DNA from: Verrucomicrobiota bacterium
GTDB lineage: Bacteria; Verrucomicrobiota; Lentisphaeria; Oligosphaerales; Oligosphaeraceae
DNA: 42,094 nucleotides
Direction of reading: 5' to 3'
NCBI GenBank assembly: GCA_019136135.1
Contig: JAGVUR010000177.1
Span: forward strand, 1-42,094
The translations under genes and the position numbers were made by a program. Each line of letters begins with the position of its first letter. Position 1 is the first letter of the stretch. The notes beneath the pieces are model-generated. The model saw only the letters and a program-made list of their open reading frames with translations. It did not search any database and was not told where the DNA came from. Below are positions 34,536-42,094 of this stretch, piece by piece.

Positions 34536-34622
34536 GAACCATACAATAATTAAGTTTGCATTTCCGGTTTCTTTTGGTTGTCTTTCCCTTGGACTGCTGC
34601 CTTGATTTTTGAACGACTCATT
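34536..34622 (-). repeat. Intergenic repeat E2 (short copy)
   Basis: On the minus strand: GAGTCGTTCAAAAATCAAG, then GGGAAAGACAACCAAAAG, AAACCGGAAATG, AACTTAATTATT and ATGGTTCCTA. These are the outer blocks of E1 (30479-30640) without its hairpin and palindrome. As there, it starts right after a stop codon (gene ending at 34625) and ends shortly before the next gene on the minus strand. A fragment GAGCCGTTCAAAAAA also occurs on the minus strand near 38464-38478. Confidence 0.7.
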
Positions 34623-34624
34623 AG

Positions 34625-35521
34625 TCAAGGTTCTGGTGGTGGTACTCGCCTGACGACGATGCTCCTGTCGTACAGGATGATGATCAGGTAGGCGAAGAAA
34701 AGGATTACGAACAGGGTATGGTAGTCAACGGTATGGAAGGTGAATTGGTCGAATATGATTGCAAGCAGGCACGGCGGTATGCAGGAGCAGATTGCCGAGG
34801 AGAGCAGTCCCCTGAAACTGGCGGTTGGGTCACGCCTGAAGAGCTGGGTGATGATAATGAACAGGAATGAACAGAAGAGCACGGGTTGGATGTAGATAGG
34901 GAAATGGAAGAGGATTGTGCCTGTGGCGATGACGGGCGCCAGCAGGTTGGGGAGCAGTTTCATTTGCTCTTGCGAGATTTCCAATGGTTCGTCCGTGCTT
35001 GAAGATTTGAAGATGCTTGCGATGATCGCGGGCGTGAGGAGTCTTCTCGGGAAAATCCTTCCGGTTTCCGGGATTCTCATCCATGCGTCGATTCCATTTT
35101 TCGTGACGACGATTCCCTTGTCGCAAGCTCCATGTTCGATTTGGTTTCTTGGGAAGTCGTCACCTTCTTCGAGCACATCGATTCTCCATGTTCCGTCATT
35201 GGCTGTTTTTGGCCCTGTTTGCACTTCCCATGAGATTTCGTTGTCCTTGACTGTGACTGTCCCCAATGTCGTTGCCACGAGTTGCGCCAGGTTCCTGAAG
35301 TCTTCTTTGGCCTGTCCGAATGTCAGGTATGACTTTACGCTCGCTCCGACGAGTGCTATTGCCAGCGCTGTCGCCAGGCTTGATTTCCAATAGCCATGGA
35401 TCTTCGTCATCACCAGGGCTAGCCTGGGATAGAAAAAGAGTCCATACAAAATGTATCTGAACGGGATTGGCGGGGGGAATGGTTCTCCCGGCCAAGGGCT
35501 ATGTGGATTGTCCTGTTGCAT
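34625..35521 (-). CDS. Hypothetical polytopic membrane protein, DUF1189-like
   Basis: 298 residues. A proline-rich cytoplasmic N-terminus precedes a first helix (about 47-66, SSLATALAIALVGASVKSY). A soluble loop of about 120 residues follows, with DNEISWEVQTGPK and NGIDAWMRIPETGR, then four hydrophobic helices in the last 110 residues. This one-helix, large external loop, helical bundle layout resembles DUF1189 proteins, whose function is unknown; the match is by architecture and is tentative. The stop of def lies 6 nt upstream, so it is translated from the same mRNA. Its start at 35521 has only a weak ribosome site, and translational coupling is likely. Confidence 0.75.
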   Translation of the reverse strand: MQQDNPHSPWPGEPFPPPIPFRYILYGLFFYPRLALVMTKIHGYWKSSLATALAIALVGASVKSYLTFGQAKEDFRNLAQLVATTLGTVTVKDNEISWEVQTGPKTANDGTWRIDVLEEGDDFPRNQIEHGACDKGIVVTKNGIDAWMRIPETGRIFPRRLLTPAIIASIFKSSSTDEPLEISQEQMKLLPNLLAPVIATGTILFHFPIYIQPVLFCSFLFIIITQLFRRDPTASFRGLLSSAICSCIPPCLLAIIFDQFTFHTVDYHTLFVILFFAYLIIILYDRSIVVRRVPPPEP

Positions 35522-35527
35522 GTTCGG

Positions 35528-36133
35528 TTATCTTCTCTTTCTTCTTGCTTCGGCTTGTGCGAGTTCTCGGAGCGTGCTTTCTGCTTGCTTCTTGTCGTCG
35601 TCAGTCGCCTTGTCGATGAAGAGCGTTCCATCGAGGTGGTCTGTTTCGTGTTGCAGGCATATGGCGAGGAGGTTGTCGCATTCTACTTGAATGACTCGCC
35701 CGTCCAGTAGTTTTGCCGTTAGTATGACAGTTTTTGCACGCGGTAGTTCTCCTGCGACTCCAGGGAGCGAGAGGCATCCTTCCGAGCTTTTGATTTCCTC
35801 TGGTCCCAGGGTTATTTCCGGGTTGATCAATGCGACTGGCATCAGCGGATTGAGCAGGCGTTCTCCTGGCGAAAGGGTTGATTCGTCCTGTGGTTCGTCC
35901 TTGTTCAGCCAGGTGTCGATGATAATCAGGCGCTTGTTGACTCCGACCTGGGGCGCCGCCAGCCCGACGCCTTCGATGTCGTTGTGCGTCAGCGTATAGG
36001 TCATCCTATCCGCCAGGGTACGTACGGATTCGTCAATGACCGCGATCGGCTCGGAAATCTTGCGAAGGGCGGGGTGCCCATAGTGGACAATCCGCATTTT
36101 CTTCGACTTGAATGGACGCAAAAAGGAAGGCAT
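35528..36133 (-). CDS. def: Peptide deformylase
   Basis: 201 residues. It removes the formyl group from the N-terminal Met of nascent proteins, using a bound metal ion (usually Fe2+). All three motifs are present: GVGLAAPQVG (from about 55; canonical GxGLAAxQ), EGCLSLPG with metal ligand Cys120, and QHETDHLDG with ligands His162 and His166 and catalytic Glu163. I keep the start at 36133, with AGGA about 9 nt upstream. The alternative ATG at 36097 (MRIVHYGHPALR) matches the usual family N-terminus but lacks a ribosome site, so a 12-residue extension is possible. It heads a run of minus-strand genes: DUF1189-like protein, hypothetical membrane protein, ileS. Confidence 0.96.
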   Translation of the reverse strand: MPSFLRPFKSKKMRIVHYGHPALRKISEPIAVIDESVRTLADRMTYTLTHNDIEGVGLAAPQVGVNKRLIIIDTWLNKDEPQDESTLSPGERLLNPLMPVALINPEITLGPEEIKSSEGCLSLPGVAGELPRAKTVILTAKLLDGRVIQVECDNLLAICLQHETDHLDGTLFIDKATDDDKKQAESTLRELAQAEARRKRR

Positions 36134-36254
36134 GTCAAAAAATCCTGTCTTTTCGACTCGTTTTCAGCAAAAATCAGTAAACTTTAAACTTAATGTATAA
36201 TGCCAAATAATCAAAGTTTTCGTGGTGTTTTTTGCTGATCTCTTTTGCGGTCTC

Positions 36255-38264
36255 TCAGTCGATAAACGTGACCGGGCATTCCGGGATTGAGTTCAGGAAG
36301 GTTTTCCCGTAGCGTTTGAATAGGATTCTGGAGTCCAGGATGACGACGATTCCCTTGTCTTCCTTCGTCCTGATCAGTCTTCCGAAGCCTTGTCTGAATT
36401 TGAGCACTGCCTCTGGGACTGTGTAGTCGAAGAACGCATTTTTCCCTGCGTTTTGCGTTTTTTCTGCTCTTGCCCTTTCGAGCGGGTGGTCCGGGTTCGC
36501 GAAGGGCAGCCTCATGATGATGACGCTAGAGAGTGCGTCTCCCGGCACGTCGACTCCTGTCCAGAAGCTTGCCGTTCCAAAGATGACTGCCCGTTCTGTC
36601 GTCTTGAATTTTTCGATCATCTTAAGTGTTGGCAATCCATCTCCCTGCTGGATGAGCACGAGTTTTTCCTGGAGGAAGAATTCCTCGAGTCTGGCAGCGA
36701 GCTGGTTCATCATCCTGTAGCTTGTGAAGAGTACGAAAGTACGTCCTTCGGTCAAGGTCAGGAAGTGCTTGAGATGGACTTCTGCGTGATCGAGGAATGC
36801 GTCGAGGCTTTGCGGGTCAGGCATGTTTCTTGCGATATGCGCCTGGACTTGCGCCTTGAAGTCAAATGGCGTGTCAAGGATTAGCGCTCTTGCCTGGGTT
36901 GCCCCGATTTTCTCCTGGAAGTACCTGATGTCGTTGTTGACCGCCAATGTAGCTGAGGTGACGATGACCGGAGGCTTCATGAAAAGTCGCTGCTGCAAGA
37001 TGGGGGCGATATCGACGGGCACGCAATTGAATGAAATTTCGTCTTTGTCCTTGCCGAAGATTTCGAACCAGTAGACATAGTTCGTCAACGACATTGCGAA
37101 GAATGTGTTCAGTGCGTAATTTTGTTCTTCGATTGCTTCTATCAGGCACTTGGTTTCAGTTTTTAGTTCAAGGTCTTCGAGTTTTTCCGCGAGTTTGTCG
37201 AGTTCCGAGGCAAGTTTGCCGAATGACGTGTAAAGGTAGTTTTCGATATGGTTTGGGACTGTATATCTAAGCGGGTTTTTCTGTTGCGGTTCGAGCCAAT
37301 TGATCAATGCGTTGAAGAAGAGGGTGGCCTGTCTTCTGGCTGTGATGACGAGTTCCCGCTTGTCCTCGAAGTCGATGTGCGAGAGAAGTCCTGTCTTTCG
37401 CTCTTCCGAATAGAGTCTGTTGAGAAGTTTTTTAATGGTTATCGTATCTGCCTTGAGTCCCAGGTGGTTTGCTGCGGCGTCTTCAAGGGTATGTCCTTCG
37501 TCGATGATGACTGCCACAGGTTCGGGCAATAGTCTTTCCCGTTCCTTTTGCCTTGGGTTGTTTTGCGCCTCGATTTTGTCATCCATTGCCATTGCGGCGA
37601 AGAAGAAGGCATGGTTGGCGCAGATGATTTGTGCTTTTGCGACTCGCCTTCTGGCGTTTTGCAGGTAGCATGAACCAAAGAACACGCATTGGTTATTCAG
37701 GCAGTTTCCGCGTTCGCAGCAGATTGAGTTCCAAAAGAGTTGCGAGACCGGCTTGTCCAGTTCGGCGTAGTCGCCAGAGCAATTTGCCTTATCAGTCCAT
37801 TTGAGGATTCTGCTTATGTCCTGCTCGTAGTTGTCCAAGTCGAGCAGGGTTTGGTCCATGTCGGCGATCTGGTTGAGCTTTCTGAGGCAAATATAGTTTG
37901 AGCGCCCCTTGGCGACCTCTGCCTTGATCGGTTCGTCCAGGAAATTCTCCAGCAGCGGGATGTCCTTGGAGAGAATCTGGTCCTGGAGGCTGATGGTGTG
38001 GGTGGAAATGATGACGGGCCTGCCGGTCAATTTCGCCCTGAAGTATGCCGGGACAAGGTAGGCAAATGTCTTGCCGATGCCGGTAGGTGCCTCGACGCAA
38101 AGGGATTCACAGTCGTCGATCGCCTCGGCCACGGCAAGTGCCATTTGAACCTGCTGCGGCCTTGGCTCGTACTTGAAGTCGTGCCCGTTGGCGTCGTCGC
38201 GCAATGGCGATTCGTCTCCGAAAAAAGCCTCGGTTAATTCCCTGATCATCTTGTTTTCCCACAT
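36255..38264 (-). CDS. dinG: DinG/XPD-family ATP-dependent DNA helicase
   Basis: 669 residues of a superfamily 2 helicase with iron-sulphur cluster, as in DinG, XPD and related DNA-repair helicases moving 5' to 3'. Walker A is APTGIGKT (59-66), and the DEAH-like box is DEGH in AVIIDEGHTLED. Between them several Cys residues (CCERGNCLNNQCVFFGSC) fit the 4Fe-4S ligands. The C-terminal motor domain carries TSATLAVN, TSYRMMNQLA and the end motif LKFRQGFGRLIRT. It lacks the N-terminal exonuclease of some Firmicute DinG proteins. Its start is unsure: ATG at 38264 or ATG at 38249, both with poor ribosome sites. It lies downstream of no other gene and is divergent from the pilus-like gene. Confidence 0.92.
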   Translation of the reverse strand: MWENKMIRELTEAFFGDESPLRDDANGHDFKYEPRPQQVQMALAVAEAIDDCESLCVEAPTGIGKTFAYLVPAYFRAKLTGRPVIISTHTISLQDQILSKDIPLLENFLDEPIKAEVAKGRSNYICLRKLNQIADMDQTLLDLDNYEQDISRILKWTDKANCSGDYAELDKPVSQLFWNSICCERGNCLNNQCVFFGSCYLQNARRRVAKAQIICANHAFFFAAMAMDDKIEAQNNPRQKERERLLPEPVAVIIDEGHTLEDAAANHLGLKADTITIKKLLNRLYSEERKTGLLSHIDFEDKRELVITARRQATLFFNALINWLEPQQKNPLRYTVPNHIENYLYTSFGKLASELDKLAEKLEDLELKTETKCLIEAIEEQNYALNTFFAMSLTNYVYWFEIFGKDKDEISFNCVPVDIAPILQQRLFMKPPVIVTSATLAVNNDIRYFQEKIGATQARALILDTPFDFKAQVQAHIARNMPDPQSLDAFLDHAEVHLKHFLTLTEGRTFVLFTSYRMMNQLAARLEEFFLQEKLVLIQQGDGLPTLKMIEKFKTTERAVIFGTASFWTGVDVPGDALSSVIIMRLPFANPDHPLERARAEKTQNAGKNAFFDYTVPEAVLKFRQGFGRLIRTKEDKGIVVILDSRILFKRYGKTFLNSIPECPVTFID

Positions 38265-38513
38265 CCCGGTACGAATGCGTCAATGAAAATCCGAATCAAA
38301 AGTAATTAACTTATTCTTTTTTCCCACAAAAACAACAATATGATGAAAAAAAGCCAGGAGCTTGACATGTTTGGTTGCCGTTGTTTCCAGGCTGAATTAT
38401 TGCGTTGGGGCTGCTTGCAATACGGTTGTAGAATGCTAATTTATTTGAGTTTATCCTGTTGCGTTTTTTGAACGGCTCCGTAGTACTTCTTTGCTGTTGT
38501 CTTGCTTGATAAA

Positions 38514-39380
38514 ATGCGTTTTTTGAAAGTACACAAGATGTTGTTGGCCGGGTTGTTGACCTGCCTGGCGTTGCTGTTGCTGGGGTATTGGCTGCTGTTG
38601 CGTCCCCGGATAGATGAATTGCGTGGCGGATATGGGGAGATGGTTGCGCGTGAGAATCGGCTGAAGAAAGCCAAGTGGCCGATGGATTCCGAGAGTCTGA
38701 AGGCGATATTGGAGGCGAACAAGTCGCGTCTGTCCGGGAAAGGCGGTTTGCAATCAGCTTCCAAGGAGGGGATGTCTCTGGCATGTTCCATGTTGTCGGC
38801 GAAGTTGTCCGAGCGTGGTTTTGGCAGCGTGTCGGATTTTCGCTCCGGGGTGATGAATTCGCTTTACCAGCAGGATTTCAGCGAGATGCTGACGTCTTTT
38901 GAGAGTCAGGGGGTGTTCGTGTCTCCTGAGGTGTTGAAGCTGTCTGTGTCAAGCAAATCCCGATATAATTACCAACTGTTGTTGCAGTGCTGGACTGTTG
39001 AGACGCTGGTAGGTCAGGCATTGCGTAGCGGCTTGACGTTTCGTACTCACGACAGCATCGAGGCGACTAGCTTGGAGGGGAAGCGGCGTCCGGCGGCTTT
39101 GGTGACTGCGCTGCCGATTCGCGCATATGGGCTTGAGCAGAAGAAGGTCGTGGATCCTTACTTGCTGGAGATTCCGGTTAGGTTGGGTTTGAGTGGAAGC
39201 TTGGAATCGATGAAGGCTTTTCTGTCGTCGTTGAACGAGCGAGGCAAGTTTTTCGGCGTTTTGGGGTTTGAGTTTATCGGGTTGCCTCCGAATGATACAT
39301 CAGGCGATGAAGACGGCATGTTGAAGGCTGGCGAGCTTCAGCTGAACATCGAGTGTGCCAGTTATCTTCAGGTCAAATGA
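38514..39380 (+). CDS. PilO/Amuc_1100-like pilus-associated protein
   Basis: 288 residues from the ATG at 38514. A short basic cytoplasmic N-terminus is followed by a single helix (about 9-30, LLAGLLTCLALLLLGYW). A periplasmic part has a helical stretch and a beta-alpha domain (PYLLEIPVRLGLSGSLESMK, then FLSSLNERGKFFGVLGFEFI). That layout is like PilO/GspM assembly proteins and the Amuc_1100 family described in Akkermansia, whose gene lies in a type IV pilus-like cluster. Here no other pilus assembly gene is adjacent, so its partners must be elsewhere. The helicase is divergent, 249 nt away, and that gap has only a possible copy of the E-repeat end. No clear ribosome site is seen. Confidence 0.65.
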   Translation: MRFLKVHKMLLAGLLTCLALLLLGYWLLLRPRIDELRGGYGEMVARENRLKKAKWPMDSESLKAILEANKSRLSGKGGLQSASKEGMSLACSMLSAKLSERGFGSVSDFRSGVMNSLYQQDFSEMLTSFESQGVFVSPEVLKLSVSSKSRYNYQLLLQCWTVETLVGQALRSGLTFRTHDSIEATSLEGKRRPAALVTALPIRAYGLEQKKVVDPYLLEIPVRLGLSGSLESMKAFLSSLNERGKFFGVLGFEFIGLPPNDTSGDEDGMLKAGELQLNIECASYLQVK

Positions 39381-39458
39381 GGTTACAATACTGCATTTAA
39401 GTCATGACGGTTGATCATAGAGTTTTAAGCAAACCAGAAAACGAACAAGGAGCTAGCG

Positions 39459-40766
39459 ATGGGTTTCGTAGGCGCGAATGAGATTGTGAATGTGGCGTTG
39501 ATCGGCGCCGGTGGAATGGGGATGGGCGTTGTCAACAACCTGAAGCCGTTCGAGGACGTGCGTGTTGTTGCAGTGGCCGATCCTGCGGGACGGTACCAGG
39601 ATGATTTCTTCTACAAGCGTCCGGTCGGCAGGGAGGTCGCCGTGGAGGAATACACGAAGTTCTATGGCGAGCGGTTCCCGGGTTTCGTCTGCAAGGGCTA
39701 CAAGGATTTCAGGGTGATGCTGGATGAAATGCCTGAGATCGACGCTGTGATCGTCGCCACTCCCGACCACTTGCATGCGTACGCGTCGGTGTACAGCATG
39801 CGTCGTGGGAAGCATGTTTATTGCGAAAAGCCGTTGGCGCACAATATTCGCGAAGCCCGTTGGATGGCCAGGGTCGCCAAGGAAACCGGCGTCGCCACGC
39901 AAATGGGCAATTTGGGCCATGCCCGCAACGGGATGCGCGAGGCTGTTGAAATCATCCGCGGCGGCGGCATCGGCACGGTGACCGAGGCCCATGCATGGGT
40001 TCCCGCCGCGCGTTGGCACAAGTGGATGACCGCAGTTCCAACCGATACGCCGCCCGTGCCGGAAGACATGGATTGGGATCTGTGGCTCGGACCACGCCCC
40101 GAACGGGCTTTCCATGATGTGTACCATCCCGTTCGCTGGCGCGATTTCTGGACCTTCGGCCTGGGGGCAATCGGCGATTTCGTTTGCCATGACATGGATT
40201 TGATCTGCTGGGCATTGGATTTGGTTGCTCCGACGACGGTCGAGGCGTTCCAGGCAGGGAAGACGTCGCCGGAATTGACGCCTCATGCGGAGATTTGCCA
40301 TTTTGACTTCAAGGGCAGCTATAACAAGCCGGACATCCACGTGACGTGGTGGGATGGCGGTTTGCGTCCGCCCATGCCATCTTGCTGGCCAGAGGGTCGT
40401 CCCTGGCCCACTCGCGGCTCGATGTTCGTGGGGTCGAAGGCAGTGATGTTGTGCCCGGGCTTGGGCGAGCGTCCCGAGTTGTTCCCGAAGAGCTACGACG
40501 AGGCGTATAAGCGTCCCGAGCCGACGATTCCGCGTTCGGTCGGTCATCATCGCGAATGGATTGATGCGATCAAGGGCGGCGCTCCTGGCGGCACCGAGTT
40601 CGGTTATGCTGCTCGTTTGACCGAATTGGCCCTGCTGGGCGTTGTTGCGATCAGGACAGGCAAGAAGCTTGAATGGGACTACGAAGCGATGAAGGTGGTC
40701 AATTGCCCAGAGGCAGACGCGATCATCCAAGGCGAACCGTACCGCGAAGGCTGGCAAATCGATTGA
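39459..40766 (+). CDS. Gfo/Idh/MocA family oxidoreductase
   Basis: 435 residues; AAGGAG lies 7 nt before the ATG. The N-terminal Rossmann domain binds NAD(P) through IGAGGMGMGVV (about 15-25); the EKP motif (123-125 in YCEKPLAHN) provides the conserved Lys. The C-terminal alpha/beta domain contains WTFGLGAIGDFVCHDMDL, with His and Asp residues in the expected place for substrate binding. There is no twin-arginine signal, although many family members in PVC bacteria have one, so it should be cytoplasmic. The substrate is a sugar, inositol or derivative, not predictable here. It is a single-gene unit: a strong hairpin terminator follows. It may process sugars freed by the exported glycosidases; that link is only inferred. 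Confidence 0.93.
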   Translation: MGFVGANEIVNVALIGAGGMGMGVVNNLKPFEDVRVVAVADPAGRYQDDFFYKRPVGREVAVEEYTKFYGERFPGFVCKGYKDFRVMLDEMPEIDAVIVATPDHLHAYASVYSMRRGKHVYCEKPLAHNIREARWMARVAKETGVATQMGNLGHARNGMREAVEIIRGGGIGTVTEAHAWVPAARWHKWMTAVPTDTPPVPEDMDWDLWLGPRPERAFHDVYHPVRWRDFWTFGLGAIGDFVCHDMDLICWALDLVAPTTVEAFQAGKTSPELTPHAEICHFDFKGSYNKPDIHVTWWDGGLRPPMPSCWPEGRPWPTRGSMFVGSKAVMLCPGLGERPELFPKSYDEAYKRPEPTIPRSVGHHREWIDAIKGGAPGGTEFGYAARLTELALLGVVAIRTGKKLEWDYEAMKVVNCPEADAIIQGEPYREGWQID

Positions 40767-40778
40767 CGATTCCCAAAT

Positions 40779-40822
40779 TGCGCCGCCAATGCGATTGGAC
40801 AAGTTGGCGGCGCATTTTTTTT
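40779..40822 (+). terminator. Rho-independent terminator of the Gfo/Idh/MocA gene
   Basis: An 11-bp perfect stem TGCGCCGCCAA (40779-40789) / TTGGCGGCGCA (40804-40814), a 14-nt loop, then eight T. It begins 12 nt after the stop codon, and the downstream gene starts 20 nt after the T run, so that gene needs its own promoter or depends on read-through. Confidence 0.95.
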
Positions 40823-40842
40823 CAGGGTGTAAAACTGGTAAT

Positions 40843-42094
40843 ATGCGTAGAAAACTCCTTGCCATTGTAGTGCTTTTGCTGTTGGCGATTCCCTGTCGCC
40901 GAGAGCAGGTCGATTATGATGGCAAGGGCGTTTTTTCGAGTTTTCCCGTCCAACGTGGATTGGATTCGAGAGCTGTTGTTTCAGGCAAGCCTGTCGCTTT
41001 GGTTCCGAGAGGTAGGGGACGCAAGGAGACGCACACGATTCGGTTGCTGGAAGCCCGTCCTGGCCTGACTCGATTTTCCTTTGAGCTGGGCGACTACTCG
41101 ATTTCCGCGACGGAATCGCAGGGGCGTGAATTCAGCGTGGTCTATGCGGCTGGCATGTGGCATTCGGCGGTGAAGGGTGCTCCCTCATTGCCGGTAAGTC
41201 GTGTTGATGTCGCTTTGTCGTCGCAGTCGTCGCCTCGTCGATTTACTCTTGTATCAGTTGACGAGTTTTCCGTGCCTTGTCCTCCTCCGTTGCCGTCTTG
41301 CGGGCAGGTCTTTCGCAAGGACGTCGTTCAGGAGTGTTTGCCCGATCCGTTGATTTACGACAGGCAGGGGATATATCCTGAGGATGTGTTGGCGGAAAGC
41401 GGTTCGTATCAATTGCGCGAAGTCGCGGGCATCGGGGTGACCCTATCGCCTTTCAGGTATGATTTTGCACGCGGCGAAATGGTCGTGACCCGTGGATTCG
41501 TGGCGGAATTGACGGAGGACGCTTGCGTTGAGTATGGGGAATACAGTGACATTTGGGATTTTCGCTGTATCCAGGCGTCTCGATTCTTGAATGGCGGGAT
41601 GTTGCGTGGCGGTTCGGACGGGACGAAAGCAGGAACCTTGCTGTATGTTGTGCCAAGGGCTTGGGCTGGGGCAATTGGCGACTTGGTTTCGTGGAAGCGG
41701 AATCAGGGGTACGAAGTCATTGTCGGGCGGTATCCCGATGACACCGGCGCAAGCAATGAGGACCTCAAGTCGTACTTGGCTTCCTTGTATGCGTCATCGG
41801 GACTTAGCCATGTGGTGTTTGTTGGGGACGCCGGTGCGGTGCCGCCATTCCAGGAAGCGCCGGATCCCAATAAACCTACAGCTGGCATTGAGTCAAAAGT
41901 GTTGACCGACATTCCTTATTCCCACCTGGCGGGCGACGACATCTATTCGGATGTGTTCCTGTCTCGTTTGCCTGTGGTGAACGTTGACGATTTGCCTTCA
42001 CTTTCCGGCAAGTTGATTGGATATGACCACACAAGCGATCTGGGTGCTGAGTGGAGGATGGACGGTGTCTTCGTCGCTTCCGCCGACAAAGGAA
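40843..42094 (+). CDS. Gingipain-like C25 family cysteine peptidase, 5' part (cut by window end)
   Basis: 417 codons with no stop. The start ATG at 40843 opens a signal peptide (MRRKLLAIVVLLLLAI). A Cys at residue 18 is not preceded by a good lipobox. The first 270 residues resemble the propeptide region of C25 peptidases. From about residue 270 the C25 fold begins: TLLYVVPRAWAGAIGDLVSW and then KRNQGYEVIVG, followed by LSHVVFVGDAGAVPP and GDDIYSDVFLSRLPV, which parallel the corresponding gingipain segments. The catalytic His and Cys of the family lie further on, beyond the window, so activity cannot be judged. Such proteases are exported, and many family members have a C-terminal sorting or beta-sandwich domain. 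Confidence 0.85.
   Translation, partial: MRRKLLAIVVLLLLAIPCRREQVDYDGKGVFSSFPVQRGLDSRAVVSGKPVALVPRGRGRKETHTIRLLEARPGLTRFSFELGDYSISATESQGREFSVVYAAGMWHSAVKGAPSLPVSRVDVALSSQSSPRRFTLVSVDEFSVPCPPPLPSCGQVFRKDVVQECLPDPLIYDRQGIYPEDVLAESGSYQLREVAGIGVTLSPFRYDFARGEMVVTRGFVAELTEDACVEYGEYSDIWDFRCIQASRFLNGGMLRGGSDGTKAGTLLYVVPRAWAGAIGDLVSWKRNQGYEVIVGRYPDDTGASNEDLKSYLASLYASSGLSHVVFVGDAGAVPPFQEAPDPNKPTAGIESKVLTDIPYSHLAGDDIYSDVFLSRLPVVNVDDLPSLSGKLIGYDHTSDLGAEWRMDGVFVASADKG

Noticed and set aside
39453..40865. 470-codon minus-strand frame opposite the Gfo/Idh/MocA gene
   Set aside because: No family features, unusual composition, and it crosses the terminator at 40779-40822; the plus-strand gene has clear motifs and a ribosome site.

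Overview
The window most likely comes from a bacterium of the PVC superphylum, probably Lentisphaerota (Lentisphaerae-like). The grounds are a prepilin-type protein with an [21 protein letters not shown] N-terminus next to a secreted glycosidase, several very large exported glycoside-hydrolase-like proteins with CBM9-like and LamG-like modules, DUF1573 and Gfo/Idh/MocA proteins, and many palindromic intergenic repeats. This is inferred from protein character; there is no rRNA in the window.

Layout. 1-4.4 kb: a palindromic repeat copy, a prepilin-like gene and a large secreted glycosidase (both minus), with a good promoter upstream of the glycosidase. 4.5-7.7 kb: a decay zone holding a truncated IS4-type transposase, a possible membrane-protein remnant, a small AT-rich gene pair that looks foreign, a frameshifted DUF1573 gene, a truncated small exported protein and another repeat copy. 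7.9 kb: a tRNA with anticodon CAT, with its own promoter and terminator. 8-12 kb: a 1298-residue exported CBM9/LamG/glycosidase-like protein. 12.2-14.4 kb: a half-size EamA transporter, a back-to-back pair of palindromic repeats, and a nitrilase-superfamily enzyme with an extra N-terminal domain. 14.8-24.9 kb: a plus-strand run of DUF3037 followed by three huge secreted glycosidase-like proteins with almost no spacing, probably one operon. 25.0-25.6 kb: a tandem array of hairpin-bearing units between convergent genes. 25.6-28.8 kb: nagA and an orphan membrane histidine kinase. 28.8-38.3 kb: a minus-strand housekeeping block (zinc-ribbon coiled-coil membrane protein, ileS of the eukaryote-like type 2, two membrane proteins, peptide deformylase, DinG-like helicase). 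38.5-42.1 kb (plus): an orphan PilO/Amuc_1100-like protein, a Gfo/Idh/MocA oxidoreductase, and the 5' part of a gingipain-like C25 peptidase cut by the window end.

Taken together, the accessory genes suggest breakdown of complex extracellular glycans by large exported enzymes. Intracellular processing may involve NagA, the Gfo/Idh/MocA oxidoreductase and the nitrilase-like enzyme, but the target glycan cannot be read from the sequence.

The least explained signals are non-coding: (i) a conserved leader of about 22 nt (ACCTAAA.AAAGC) that heads three dispersed palindromic repeats and also the tandem array; (ii) the array itself; (iii) a second repeat family occupying two gaps of the ileS block.
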